64,000 nucleotides of DNA from Gymnorhina tibicen (GCA_013399875.1 VXAZ01005702.1:1281768-1345767), one strand, 5' to 3'. Positions 1-13,569 are shown, counted from the first letter of the stretch. The notes: generated from the sequence alone by a model not told the origin. Numbers and translations: made by a program.

Positions 1-3000
1 AGGAGGTAAGACACCAGCTAAACAAGGAGCAAAAGACTCCCCTCCTTCTGGAAATCATCAGAGCAGAAAGGGAATTTCTAGAATCCTTTTGAGATAGGAA
101 AGAAGACCTGAGATTGTTAAAATATTTGGACTACACACTGCACAATTCAAGTGCTTGGAATCAGATAATATCCTTGAATAAATAAAAGAATTAGCTTTGT
201 GTAAAGGTGTCCAAAGCAAGAGAATAGTTACAGCTGACATTTTTTCTTTTAATCTGCTCTTACTTACAGTGTGTGTTTTTCTTTTCCCTCACCCTTTTCC
301 TTGATCCAACCTAACTTTTTCTTGTGTTCTTGAATATGGGAAAGGACAGACAAGAATTGAAAAAAGGACAATTGTTGCCATGTTCTTCACCTGACACAAT
401 AATTTTAAATCAGGTATTTTTAGACTTGTACCTTCTTCCAAAAGACTGACCCAAAATTAACCTCTAAATTTTATATCACATAACAACAGGATACATTCAG
501 GGAAAAAAAGTGACAAAGAAAAAGATTTTCTTTTGTTTGTCTCCTTGTTAATTTGGGTTGGCTCTTTGAAGTTAGTGACAATTTTGCTAAATAATGTTGT
601 TGGACAGTTTGGAGCAGAAGCTGATACCAAACTCAGGATGATTTCATTGAAGCTGTGAGCTTGAACCATTTTGTTCATACAAACTGGGCAGCTTCCTATA
701 GATATTTTTAGATTTGTGGGGAATCTGGCTGATTTCCTGACCTTTTGCAGACATTTCTATTGTTCTATGAATAATATCAAAGTGGTCAAACAAGAACAAC
801 TTTAAGGAAATTACTATATCCGTGCTTATTTGAAAAAAAGAATGAACCACCTTACACCCACAGCCTTTTCACAGTGACTTTTATGGGCAATCTAACTCTT
901 ATCCAACAAATACCAGTGTAACCTTGACTAGATAGTCATAAGCTTAAGTACAGGGACTTGCAATTCTTAATCATTCCATTCATGGTTTTATACCTTTTTG
1001 TCATGAAGCATCCTTAGTCCTGCTCAAAGAATTTACGTGGTGAAGGAAGGAAAACATTTTTAATATAGATAGAATGTGTCTGATAGTAAATAAGATTGGA
1101 AGTATTAAAAGATATTTCTCTGTTCACATTACTATGACACTGCCCTATCCTATTGTTTTGGAAAAAAAATGAAACGTTTGTGAGAGGTGTGGACCTGGTG
1201 AGAAGCCCCATGATGACTTCCTTTTATTTGCAAATACAGCAGAAGATTTTCTTCCATGAGCACAGGTTAGAATATTGATAAAATGAGTGTTTATTAAACC
1301 CCATTTTTATTTAACTTCAACAAAATACTTATTGTTACTTCAGAATATAAATAGCCTGTAAGGGTCCAAATTTGGAACCCGTCACATTGAGTGCTGAGCA
1401 AATGTGCAGTGTGAACAAATGTGTAGAAGGGAATATAGAAAAGGGAAGGGAAAATAGAGAAAACAAATGTTTCCAGTAGAAAATTTTAAGACCTTCTTTC
1501 CTGAACAAGACTTTTAGAGGTGTTCACACAGAACTTGCCCAATTGTGAATGTTCTTTTAGAGACCACGCACGCAAATTAAGTACTTTGAATGTATACATC
1601 TATAGATTGGCATAATATGTTAAGATATGTTCCAGATAAGAATAGGCACTGATGAACAGAAATTTCAGAAGATTTAATTGACTTTGTAATTTATCCTCCT
1701 GGCTTTTCTCCTTGGAAGAACTTCCTGAAAGAACTGCAAACAGTTTTAAACAAACAACTGGACACTAGGACGTAAACTGGAATAATTAAATTCTTACACT
1801 GAGAAAAATCAAAACATGTAGGTGAGGGAGAGCAGAAAATTTGAAAAGGAAAACTTGCAAGCACATTCTTTTCCTTAGTGTTTTCTTTTTCCAAGTCAGA
1901 TTCTTACTTTCATACTTAATATATAAAAATTCCCAGATTTAAACAAACCTTCTCAGTGCTATCTACCCCAAGAAAAAAAGCTCTTTTCACCCCCCCCACG
2001 CTGCATCTCTGATCCCTTTGCCAAGGTTCTTCTCTATAGGTACCAGGCTCCTAGGTCCCAGATGAGATTTTTTTCCTGTTCAATACCTCTCAAAGCTGAA
2101 GGTCCTCTCCCAGAGGGGCATTTGCCTTCCCTCTCCTCCTCAGCAGCATCACTACTTCCCTCCAGGGGCATCTAAAAATACTCTGTTGATAACAATCTGA
2201 GAATAAAGAAACAAATCCACTAACAGGTTGCACTGTAGACATGACCATATTTAGAAAAGCATTTCCTTAATTTCTTCTGGAACATAAACTCAAACAATGA
2301 TGTAATGATCAGTTTACCTTTTCTTAGACAGGCAACCCTTTCTGAAAGGCGTGTGAAACCCAAACTCAAATGAACTGTCCCTTGTGAGCAGTCTTGTTTA
2401 ACAGGCTGAGAAAAAGTTAGCTACCAATTCTGCAGAACATGCTTAGAATATCATGACAAAAGTAGTTTTGACACCGCTGTTTATGCTATGTGTCAGTTGA
2501 GGAAGAATGCTTGTTCTGTAGCAATGTTCAGACAAAGGAACAAATCTACCATACTTCCTTTCAGGCATCTCCTTCTTCCTTTTAAGCAAGAGAGTTCCAC
2601 AGGCACTGAAGTAGTCTCAATGATGTTCTGGGGATGTTCTCTTTGTTTGTTTCACTGGCAAGAAATTATTTAGCTGCCAAGATATACTGCAGAATATAAA
2701 GCAGTGCAAAAATTCTGGAGAAGAAGAGATGCCGGTGCTGTGGGACAAGTATAGCGATTATCAGATACTCAGCCATATGCTTGAGGTTATATTAAACAGC
2801 CATTTTGAAAAAAAAAAAAAAAGGCAAATTATAGTCCTTATATTTTGACAGGAAAGATTAGAAGCAGATAAGCATAAAAGTTGGAAGGAAGACTTGCAGT
2901 TCCTATGCTCAACATTCTTTTTGGTTTTTCTCCTCTTATATCTGTAAAATATGAAAAATAGTAAATCTAATCCTTTCCATCAGCTAAGTGTGTGTGGCTG

Positions 3001-5221
3001 AATATCCTGGGGGGAAAGAGGATGCAAAAATTAGGCAACTCATTTTAACCTTCTAAGCTAAGATCATTTATGCAAAGCCCTTGCCTGAAATGAATTTTCA
3101 AGGTTGACTATTTACAGATTAGCAGTAGTTTAAAAATGAAAGATCTGGCATAACCCTTGCTGCACAGAGCACATGAATGGTGATTTGAATAAAGACAGGG
3201 GAAATTGAGAGCATTCAGAGATGTTTTAAAACAAACAGAGGAAACAACTTGAAAGGATGGGAAGTGTATTTTGGTGGGTATTACTGAAGGTTTCCTGGGT
3301 TTTGGAGTTTTTTGTTTTTTGTACAGTGCAGTGTCTTACTCTTCCTGTGCTGTTGATGACAGAACACAAAACCAGCTCAGAGGCACAGCTCACAGCAGCC
3401 TGACTTGAAACTCTAAGCTTCAAAAGGGCTAAGACTGAATCAATCAATCGATCATCCCCGTCTGGTTTCTTTGCACACTCATGTGTCTTACACCAAATAA
3501 AGATCTAGTGTGGGAGAAAATGTTATCTTTTCCATTTTATTATCTCATTTGTTGTGGTGGTACAGGTAAAGTATTATACACTAACAACCTCCTACGCTCT
3601 TGTATGTTGAAAGGACACTTGTGTTATGTATATGTGCTTATCTGTACAGACCTGATTTCCTCTCTGTGGTTGTGCAATGTCAGGGCTTCTCCAAGATCAA
3701 CTTTGTCAAATGAGTGGATAATTAAGGAAAAACAGTGGCATTGTTTACACAGATCAGTAGTATTTTCTAACATATTTTACAGGGGAATTCAACTAACTTC
3801 ACCTTCAGAGCAATTTGAAAATCATCTGGGTTCATAGTAGGCTCCCTTCAAACACAATGGAATTACAGTTAAAGAAATTTTGAAAACTGAATTGCATTTT
3901 GTGATCTTTTTTATTTATTTACTTTAAAATATATTCTTGAAACGATAAGAAACATTGTTTGGTTTAGTTTTGGTTTTTGTATTTTAAAATAGAGAAGATA
4001 AATTAATGACTCTTCTATTCATGCTGCTTCTGTTTGATCCCCTACTTTAACTCCTTGTAGCAAAAAAAAAAAAAAAAACAAAAACAAAACCTATAGTGTT
4101 CCCTTGGGGAACAAAAGCTTGAAAAGAAGCAGCAACATGTTGGTAATAAAAAAATTTCAAAGATGATATTTCAAGCTGTGGGAGTGCAAGGAACATCATT
4201 TCTTATATAAAATGCACATCATCTCTTGTGAATGGCAGCTCAGGAGACTGTGTATGCTCCTCTCCTACTACATGGGGGAATTATCTAGCAGATATAAATG
4301 AAGGCAGTTTTGATAACTAACTTAATAAAATTCCAAAGAGTAGGGGTGGGCAGCTCAAGCTGACATTTTAAGTTTTCATGAGGGAGGGTGATGGGTGAAA
4401 GAAGGAGGAATGTCAGTTTTGCTACAGACAGAAACTTAATTTCTTTAGTTTGGATGAATTCCAAGCAGAGTTACAGCATTTTTAAAATCCTTCTATTTCT
4501 TACACAAAGCAAACAGTTTGCTTCTGTTTACTTAAGCACACTAAGACGAAAAAAATCCAGAGGCTTACAAGACCGCAGCTGTCTGCTCTTCAAATACGGG
4601 TGCAACACTTTGATGAAGGGTAGTGTTGTTTGCTTTCTGTGCATTGCAGGTTGAAATGAAGCAGGTTGTTAGCAGGACATAATTTCTCTAGGGATGGTGC
4701 TTCCTGGTTGAATTAAAAGATAAATAAAAATTCATACTCCATTTAGTTTATTTTTCCCATATCCCAAATACTTTGATATTTAGTCTAAATGAGGGCTTGA
4801 GTCCAGAGACCTTTAAATCAGGCAATATGATTCTTCAAAATTATAAGTAATTAGGAGTAAATTTATGGCAGATTAAGGTCTCTTATAATTTCCCTTCTTC
4901 ATATATTTTAAAGGCCTGGTGCTCTGAATCACTACTTTCATCACTTTTCATCATCCAAGTGTGTAGTCCTGACATAGATGGTCCTGATTCATGCTACCCT
5001 TTCCAGTGTCTTCATTAAGATTACTTGACTAATTGAGAGCTGATTACATGGATAGGGCTTGTTATATCATCTTGTGTCATTCATCTTCCTTTTTCTTCCT
5101 TCTGCACTCTTTGTTTTCCCTATCCACACGAAATTGCTGTCTCAGTCAGCATAGGAAGGTTCTCAGCAGAGTTCTTAGCAGCACTGTTTATTCACCTCTG
5201 CAGCTTAGGCTATGATGACGT
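1..5221. other. Unique non-coding DNA, no gene seen
   Basis: AT-rich single-copy-looking sequence with frequent stops in all frames. Short open stretches exist, but none has recognisable protein content or convincing splice sites. Low-complexity points are A-runs at 2808-2822 and 4062-4078. A slightly GC-richer pyrimidine-rich patch lies near 1985-2180; I could not assign it to a repeat family. Confidence 0.6.
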
Positions 5222-5446
5222 GTAAGGAAGAGCTCTTTTACTGTGAGGGTTATGAGACAATGGCACAGGTTGCCAAGTGAAGTGATGGATGCCCTATTTT
5301 TGGAAGCTGTCAAAGACAGGTTGGATGGGACTCTGAGAAACCTGATCTAATGAAAGGTGTCCCTGCTCACAGGGAGGGGGGCTTTGGAACCAGGCAATTT
5401 TTAAGGTCCCTTCTAAACAAAACCATTTTGATTCTATGTTTCTATT
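5222..5446 (+). mobile_element. CR1 LINE, 3' end fragment
   Basis: This is a 5'-truncated copy of the avian CR1 non-LTR retrotransposon in plus orientation. It carries the familiar 3' CR1 wording in order: a GGCACAGGTTGCC segment near 5261, GACAGGTTGGATGGGACTCT near 5315, the GGTCCCTTCTAAAC segment near 5405, and a decayed GATTCTATG tail near 5431. Many substitutions show it is an old, inactive copy holding only the last coding bases and 3' UTR. Edges are approximate. Family assignment is from memory of the CR1 consensus. Confidence 0.9.
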
Positions 5447-6999
5447 TGATTTGTGCAGCTCAGGACCTGAGCAAAAGTAGTCTTAAATGAGACTGGCTTG
5501 TCATTTGCATAGAATAAAGTACTTAATCCCTGAAAAAATTAGGTGAAGAGAGACCAGCCTTTCCAAACTGGACCATGCTTGTGATCTTACATAAATTTTA
5601 TGTATGCCCAGGTGAACAAATGACAGCTTCAGGTATGGATGTAACTATGTAGGTCCAACAAACCTTATTGACTTGGCACCCAACAAACAGACCTAATTTT
5701 TCATGGTTCTCTGGGGTTCTCTGGAAAAACCTTAATGTCAGCAGGGCTGTACATAGCCCATACTTATCCTCTCCTCAGCTGAGCTGCTTTGGACACTTTG
5801 AATCTCAAAGCTTTGTGTTTATAGATATTTTTGGTGCAAGATGAGTAGAGGTAACAGATGGGGTAAAGTTTGTAATAGTGGAGGTTGGAACCACCATCAT
5901 TATTTAGTGGTTTGTATAACACACTCACCTTACATCTTTGAGAAATCCCAGTATCAAAACTATATACCTAAATATATACTAACCTACATAGATGTTGGCA
6001 TATATATTGATCCTATAATTCAAGAAAGGTGTTTGTGATACAGAAAATCCCATAAATAAGAAGTTATGTAAAAAATACTGCACTTAGTTGTTTGTATGAC
6101 TCATCAAAAATTAACTTTTTGTGAGGGAATGTTGATCCTGAGCCAGTCATCTGTACACTTAGGGATACTATATAAATTTGTGCTAATTGTAGGAATTGTA
6201 TTTTCATAGAATATGGACATTCAAGTTCAGCAACTATGGTTTTCTTCACACTAAAGGAAAAGAAAAAGTAAATCAGAGTATAGATTCAGCAGTCTCCTCA
6301 GGAAGTCTCTTACTGATGTCCTCAGAAGACATGTTAATGATGTCTCTTTTTTGTAGACTGGCAGATGTGAAGGAGCTTACTTGTAGAACAGTATTTACAC
6401 CTAAAACTGCTGGGTAGACTGGATTGATGTGAAGAGAAAGACTCTCTGTGCTCTTCTAATATCATTATCTCCTCTGATTATATTATAATGCAAATATTAT
6501 GAAAGACTCACAGCTTATCTGTAGTATTGACATTCCCAACATTGACATTCTCAGGCCAATATACTAAAATTATAATACACTTCCTGTGAGTTAAGAATAA
6601 AATTTCCCTGCTTTCTATACACAAAACTTAAAAACTTAAACAACAAAAAAAAGAAAATATAAAGGGCATGAAAAGTAACTCTTCAAAAAAGCAGTACTTG
6701 AAAGTAAGTCCTTGGATAACAGGTTTCTTCACACTCCTGCAAAAAATTGGAGATACCAAGTTCCTTGTACAAGAGGAAGAAGTCTATGGATATCTACGAG
6801 ACTTTTGGAAGGCAGGAGGAATGCAAGGGGAAAATAAATTTTATTTGATATTGGAAAGTTTGGGATATTTTTCCATAGGTGTTTTCAAACATATATAAGG
6901 CATACTGCTTCTGAAGTAGCTCTTTTTCAGTATATGAGGTGGCTGACTATGTGGATGAAGAGAGCACTGGCTGTTGTTTACCTTGTGTTAGGATAAACA
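5447..6999. other. Unique non-coding DNA, no gene seen
   Basis: AT-rich sequence without convincing exons or repeats. An open stretch at 6668-6898 (+) is lysine- and phenylalanine-rich, as expected from translated A/T-rich DNA, and has no family I recognise. Confidence 0.55.
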
Positions 7000-7770
7000 G
7001 TGTGGTCTGTCCCTTTTGGCACTAGGTCCCACAGCAAGGGAAGCAAACTGCATTCATGGGGTACAGTCAGTACAGGGTTATTTCCCTGCTGCTGCCACAC
7101 CAATCAGGTGCAGGGCTCTTCAGTGGCTCATCAGGGCCTCGGGTGCACCAATGGGGTCTGCAGCCTCTTCCTTCATCCCTCCTTCCCAGGGTTTTGGCTT
7201 CCAGTGCTCAAGGCCAACTCTGATTTCATGCAGCTGTGGAATCTTGGGTCAGATTTCGGAGAAAGATGTGGATGTCAGAGTTTTGAACGAAACAAGACTC
7301 TGGCCTCCCTTTGTTTGGAGCAGGGTTGAAGGTTTCTCACCCAAGCTACATTGTTGATGTATCATGTGCCCTGTTCATTCTGAGCCTGAGCCACAGACTT
7401 GACTTTCCAATTTGACCTCAGATCTCCCTTGTCACCATGGACATATCTGGTGTTCTGGACACTTGACTGATTACTGTCCCCTGTTCTGCTTTGCTGTTCT
7501 CGTTCAGTTACTGTGGGACTGCCTTTGTTAGTGAGGGCACAGCCCTGCCAGTTTTGTTGTCTCCACTCCCAGGCCTCCTTCCCCATCTGCACAAGAACCA
7601 TCCTTGCTTTTCCCTAACAGCATTCTCAGACAGCACAGTCAAATTATTTGCCTTTTCAATATTCCCTTTTTTCTCATTTTTCTCAACAAACAAGCTGTCC
7701 TTTTTACTCTTTGCTCAACTGGTTTTGCAGATTTTTCACCCTTATATGGTCTTACACTCTTAGTCTTTGG
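7000..7770. other. GC-richer block of unknown origin
   Basis: This stretch is visibly richer in G and C than its flanks and has few A/T runs. Overlapping open frames run through it on both strands (for example 7000-7329 and 7016-7357 on plus, 7362-7601 on minus), but their codon choice and residues look random. The wording of the last third, a CCCAGGCCTCCTTCCCC-type segment near 7568, feels like a decayed interspersed repeat or LTR, but I see no TG...CA ends, target duplication or poly(A) signal that would fix it. Left unclassified. Confidence 0.3.
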
Positions 7771-7840
7771 TTTTAGACATTGACCCTGGTAAATGTATGC
7801 TTTCCTGTCTTTTGACATCTTCCACCCAGAAGCAGTTATA

Positions 7841-8075
7841 TAATCAGAGAATGGTTTGGGTTGGAAGGGACTTTAAAGATCGTATAGTTCCAACCATGCT
7901 GCCACAGGCAGGGCTACCTTTGATGACATCAAGTTGCTCAGAATCTCTTCCATCCTGGTCTTGAACACTTCCAGGGATGGGGTATCCACAACTCCTCTGT
8001 GCAACCCGCGTCAGTGCCTCACCACCCTCACAGTAAAGAATTTCTTCCTAATACTTGGTATATACCTGATATTCC
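7841..8075 (-). mobile_element. CR1 LINE, 3' end fragment (minus)
   Basis: Read on the minus strand this is a CR1 3' terminus. On plus it begins at the tail side with an AATGGTTTGGGTTGGAAGGG segment near 7850. It continues through the TTCCAACC and CCAGGGATGGGGTATCCAC segments (about 7970) to the AAGAATTTCTTCCTAATA segment (about 8036). It is an old truncated copy with scattered changes. The next CR1 piece, 250 bp away, has the opposite orientation and different coverage, so they are separate insertions. Confidence 0.92.
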
Positions 8076-8329
8076 TTTTCATCATTCATAATATACTGTA
8101 GTTTCCCACATTCATTCTTATTTTTTTAGCCTCAAGTTGGGTTACATGAACTCCTTTCCCATTTTTTTGGGTTTGCAGTGCCCAGCAGTTTCTCACATTT
8201 CTATCACACTCCTTGGATTTGGGACTGGAGTTGGCCCTCTGCCTGGATACTTTAACAACTTACTTAAGAAATGTTTTCAACATAGATTCCAACATGTTTT
8301 AGAGTCAGGTTTGTGTGATATACGACAGG

Positions 8330-8655
8330 TCAAAAATTTACTGCATCTCTGTGCTCAAACTGTGGTGATCAACCATAGAAAATTCTACTGTCATCTGGTT
8401 ACTTCATGGTGCCCTTTCCAGCATACACTGAGGCCACTTCTGTGTAATATATTTTTAGTTAAGGACTGGATGATGCAATACGTTACATTCCACATATTTC
8501 CAGACAATACCAAACTGGCTAATCATCAAGGGCAGAGCCGAAATGAGGGTGTAAGTAAGGTGGAAAAATGGGCTGACGGGAACCTCATGAATTTCAAATG
8601 GAATTGCTGAGATCTCCACTTGAGGAGAAACAACCCCATGGGCCAGCAGAGATTA
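8330..8655 (+). mobile_element. CR1 LINE, internal reverse-transcriptase fragment
   Basis: This plus-strand CR1 piece covers the end of the reverse-transcriptase domain and the region after it. In one frame (about 8390-8610) the translation keeps the skeleton of the CR1 polymerase: a GxLLCNIF-like segment, then FPDNTKL where intact elements have the catalytic FADDTKL. It closes with the VEKWADGNLMNFK segment that matches the CR1 EKWADRNLMKFN region. The two acidic catalytic positions are changed to D-N, and the frame stops at 8608. The copy lacks the 5' part and the 3' tail, so it is dead. Homology probably begins between about 8270 and 8330. Confidence 0.85.
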
Positions 8656-10180
8656 TGCTTCATTCTGATTATTCTAGCAGTGTGCAATTTTTAGCAAGAT
8701 ATTGATTATAATAATATGTTCATAGATAAGCATCTGTGATATTCCATTGCCACATAGAGTATTATACCTAAATCATTATGTATTGAAACTTGAGCTAACA
8801 AATATTTATGCACTTTTGTAATTTTTTGTCTTTCAGTTTACAACTTTAATAATAACAACCTTACAAAAAATGTCTTAGGTTTTTTTTTTCAGTCTGAAGT
8901 TAGTAGCTTCTTAATTGCTGAGTACTTTCAGCAGGATAGTACTTAAGCAGAATTATGGCAATGCATATATTGGCTTATGTGTAGTTCAATACCATTGCTT
9001 AACAGATGTCTGATTTAATTATAGGCACCTCATACACATTTTCATTGGTGTCATGAACCTATCTCTATGGTCTCAGCATTTCTAAGCATCATTACAGCAG
9101 ACAAATGCAGTAGAACCACATAAAAAACCAGCTTTTTTCTGCACTCTCCTTTCCTTTTCCCTTCCAGCTCCAAAAAGCAATAACTCAATAACATGCCTTT
9201 CCCCATCAGCTAGTTGTATGTCCATCCTTGTAACCATAATCCAAAATGTTTTTGTTGTATGATTAAAGGAAGGTCATGTTTCATTGCAACACTGGTTGCA
9301 TTTCACTATTGGATGTGTTGTTGCTAATATATTTAATTTCAGCTAAGTCACTACATAGATGAGGCTCCCAGTGAGAATATAATAATTTTTTCTTTTTTAA
9401 GTCTTCAAGATGCTATACATCCAGGAGAGAACTGAGTTGTCAGTGTAGTTCTGTGATCGGAGCACTAAAGCATGAATGGAGAAACTGAGGAACTGTGCTG
9501 TTTTACCTTGAAAAAGAGATGTCAGTGTCTCAGGTTCTCTATTTGTGAAATTAATACCATATACTTGCCTTTCTCCAAAATAGGCTTGGATATTAATGGA
9601 GAAATGTAACATGTTCTTTAAAAAAATTCAAGTTAACTGGTAACTTAGAATACTTCATTATCCATTATTCTGAGTTATACTTCAGTAACTATTCTCCTGC
9701 TTCAGACCAGATAATATTTGATATTCCAAAAAGCTTCAGGAAAAGCAGAACAGAGGATGTGTTGCTGTAGGCATCAAGTTTAAGTATGACAGAATTACCA
9801 AGAGAGTTATCAGTACCAGAGAAAAAGCAACTACTCATTACTCAGGAAAAAACCCACAATGATACCACAAAGATGGTGGAGGCTGAGAGGAGGAAAGCCA
9901 GTCCTTTAAAGTCCACTTTATTCAGTTCTGCTGTATGAGCAGATTGAGAGCCTCAGCAGTATGTCAATCAGAGTGTTTTATTGAAAGAGTAGAGAGAAAA
10001 AAATAAAGCAGAATAAATATCAGGAATGTAGTATTTACTAGTATGAACTAGTATTTATTACATTTATATTATTTGGAACCAAGAATTGTGAAGCCCAGAA
10101 TTTGGGTGGCATGAGAAAAGGTCTGGTTCTTTTCCCTCCCTTCCTGTATCCTCTTATTTAATTCTTTTTGTACCTGTAGA
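8656..10180. other. Unique non-coding DNA, no gene seen
   Basis: AT-rich, no confident repeat. A minus-strand open stretch at 9397-9612 includes a possible splice donor (exon side at about 9509), but no matching acceptor or recognisable peptide, so it is not called. Confidence 0.55.
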
Positions 10181-10245
10181 ACCATAGAATCATAGAATAC
10201 CCTGAGCTGGAAGGGACCCACAAGGATCATCAAGTAGCCTGCACC
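10181..10245 (-). mobile_element. CR1 LINE, very short 3' tip
   Basis: Only about 65 bp remain. On plus it reads as two copies of a CATAGAAT tail unit, followed by the CTGGAAGGGACCCACAAGGA segment typical of the extreme CR1 3' end on the minus strand. Such very short 5'-truncated copies are normal for this family. Confidence 0.85.
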
Positions 10246-12540
10246 GAATAGGTGTGTTAATTGGATAAAGTGACTGCAGCATGAGATAATCAAAGGCTAA
10301 AGTGCAGTATGGTGCCTTGTGTGAGGATTTCAAAGGGCCTGTGACTATCTACAGTGAATATGGACTGTGATGCACAGGTATTGGAAAACAAAATGCTAAT
10401 GCTGCAGTCTGCAGTTCTACCCTGTCAGCCTAATTTTTGGTGGTGTTGGATTCTCAGAAGGCATCACCACTTCAACCACTTTCAGCTAGAGTGAATGGAA
10501 ATGTACATGTAGATGAAAAACCCAATGACACAAAAGCATGCAATTTAAAAATGAAACAACAGAGAGTCAAGTAAAGGTGTTTACTGTGTCATATCTGCCA
10601 CAAATTCTCTTTGTGAGTCAGGCAAGTTAACACAGATTCTCTATTAAAAAAACCTCAAAAAACAAAACCACACACACATACTTTCCCCTGCTGTTTCTCT
10701 TCCACTATATGTCCACATGAATGTGAGCTCTTCCAGTCCAAGACTACCTTATGTGGTCATCCAAGGTACTATAAATGAGATCTTTTTTTTTTTAAAGCAC
10801 CTTTGCACATCAATCAAGAAAACCCACAACTCATTATTCACTTTACCAGCACTTATAAGACAGCAGTGATGATAAGTGTTGTATATTTTGTAATTCTGGG
10901 GCAGATTGCACCAAAATGAAGTATTTATTGGAAGTCAGACAAAGATATACATTTAGCCAGAAGTATCAGGTAAAAGAGAGAGTAAAAGTTTGGAGAGGAG
11001 AGAAGTGAAATTTCACTTATACCTTATCCCGAAATTACCAATGGACATAAGGATTTAGTCCTCTTTTACTTTAGTGCTCAATGGTTGCAGAAATGTGTTT
11101 ACATGTTCACTTAGACCACTGGGTTAAAATAAAAATAATACAGAAATGGTATCTTGTGCCTGATACCAAGCAACTAAAAATTTTCTTAATTGAATTTGTA
11201 GGTCAGACCCTTCTTCCACTCAAGTCAATTCCCCATTGATCACACTGAAGTGGGGAAGGGAGCGGTGGGAAACTTTCACATTCAGAGTTATGTGGAGACG
11301 TTTTCACTCAGATTAAACTGGGACTCAAAAGTGGCTATTTATATGCATGAGACCAACACAAAGTGCATATTCTGCCTCAGGATTAAAGCATTTAGTTTTT
11401 CAAGAGGGAACAGTTCATTGATCAATGCTTTATGCCCACATTTCTCATTTTGATAGAGCTTTGCCCATGAACTCTCATTAGATGTCCTGATTCCAACTTA
11501 AAACTTAAATTTGATTTCAACACCAGCAGTAAGTTGTCATGAAGGAAACAGATTGCTGCATATATTCATCTGAACACAGGTCAAAACTAGGTATATATCA
11601 ACAGCATTTCATCATCAATAACATGTGCCACCAAGATGAATTGATGCTGAAGGCTGCAATTTCTAATCACTAATAATAATGTTTGCAATTAATTGTATGT
11701 ACAGCTAAGTGTATCTCAGTTTATTTGCTAAGGCAATTTTGCTAAACCAAGTAATTTTACTGCTAAATACAAACACTGGAAAAGTTGTGCCTGTTAATAC
11801 GACTAGTTTCACTTGTCTAATATATGGTCTCACAGTTAACCAATCTGATAATTTAATTTCATGCTACAACTGCTTTTTGCTGAATATTTGCTATAAAGCA
11901 GATTAAAATTTGACATTAGAAGATTTCCGCCAAATATATTTCCCTTTCCTGATCATCTTCTGCCACAGCAGTACAAACTGGCATTTTCCAGTAATTTTTT
12001 TTTTAATAAAAAAACCCCCAAACAAGCAAAAAGAAACGTGGAACTCATTGGTTGCAAAGTTCCAAAACAGCTAAAAGGTTTTTCATAAGAAAACACTCAG
12101 TAATTTAATGACAACTGTGTCTAAATTTTTACATTGGTCTGAATGCACTCCTTTCATTATACTCCCTTTTAAGAAGTTCCTGCCAAATATGATCTGAATA
12201 AGTTGTAGAGCTATGGTTCAGGAACTAATTCACACTTATTATTTTGATGAGTTACTGTACAAGCCATTTCACCCTTCCGAAGATGTGCATTTAGGTTAAT
12301 TTCAGAGTACATTCTAGTCTAAATCCCAAATCTCTTACTAATAAACACTAAAATGTGCTTAAGGTACTCAATATGTATCTTTCTGCAGCTTGAGACTCCT
12401 TGCCATATTCTAAAAGTATTGGACCTGATAATACTTTCAATTCTGCTGTGAGTCACTACTGTGTGCTGCAGCTGACCCATGAGCTGCTTCCGAGTTCTGT
12501 ACCTGAGAGCCACGACATTTCACAGACATCAGCTCTGAAA
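10246..12540. other. Unique non-coding DNA, no gene seen
   Basis: AT-rich sequence with small A- and T-runs (for example the T/A run around 11994-12016). Open stretches at 11250-11453 and 11709-11906 (+) show no recognisable protein and no paired splice sites. Confidence 0.55.
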
Positions 12541-13500
12541 TCACCCTGACTTAAGTTATTAATCTTGATTTGTTTTAATATAAAGCACAATGTTAGATAT
12601 AAGCTACCTTTGAACAATTTTGTAGAAGGTTAAATAGTGTAAATAGATCTGTATTTTTAGGACAACAGCACTACATCATCAGAAACAATTCTGACAAATA
12701 AAAAGCTATTAGTCTACCAAAACTGTAATGAGATCATGATTAATAAACACCTCTGAAAGGTCTGCATCAAAGTCAAGGCTTTTCTGTGATAAATGTAAAC
12801 ATGCAGACCTTACTTTGCCAAAAGCTGTGTGTTCCAGTTATCCAGCTCTACTGATTGATTTGTTCATTAGACTAATAAATAATTTATCACCTTGAAGAGG
12901 ACAATTCATTTTACAGATAGCATGAACAAGTAATTTTAAGCAGCCAAATCTTTAGAAGAATTAGCGGTGTTAACAGTGCCATGAAGTCTGTTTCCGATGC
13001 AGAATTCAGACCAGCATAAAAACAATGAAATTATTATAAAAGCAGGTCACTTCAGATAGCTTCTAAGCAATTGCCCATGAGAATTCACAGTGCAGGTTTA
13101 TCAGAAATCTCCTGTGTCATATTATCTTTAGGTCATTTTAACTATCCTGCCCTAGAAATTACGATAAGCTATGAGCAGCTTTCTTAACAATAGGCACAGA
13201 AATAAATTACAGTTTGTAATATACCCCATTTTCTAAATTAGGGACAAAGTCTGTAAGATTTACAATACTGATTATTTTATTCTATGAATTTCTTTCCTAA
13301 GTGCCTATATGATTTTGCCTAGCAACAATGATAGAAAAAAATCATATAGAAATCAGGCAGAGTGGGTCATTTCTCCAAGTGTAGAAAATATCATTGCAAA
13401 ATCTAAATTGTAACTCATTCCATAGAATTTCTTATGCATTGGAAGTTAAAAAAAGGTGGAGATAAGGACATTTGTATCATGGCAACACGTTAGGGGATAA
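12541..13500. promoter_or_regulatory. Candidate conserved non-coding element
   Basis: The stretch has an even, non-repetitive texture with many homeodomain-type TAAT/ATTA cores. One dense cluster (TTCATTAGACTAATAAATAA) lies at about 12861-12881. Long microsatellites, CR1 wording and coding potential are all absent. This is the look of vertebrate conserved non-coding elements, but conservation cannot be seen from one genome. The call is inference only and the edges are arbitrary. Confidence 0.2.
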
Positions 13501-13548
13501 ATTAGACACAATTATTGATCACACTTTCCCCTAATAGGAACACAAGGG

Positions 13549-13569
13549 ATTATTATTATTATTATTATA
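13549..13569. repeat. (ATT)n microsatellite
   Basis: A nearly pure run of about seven ATT units. Length would be expected to vary between individuals. Confidence 0.9.

Noticed and set aside
8137..8610. 157-codon open frame read as a gene
   Set aside because: Its second half is the decayed CR1 reverse transcriptase end with damaged catalytic residues; it is a transposon remnant, not a host gene.
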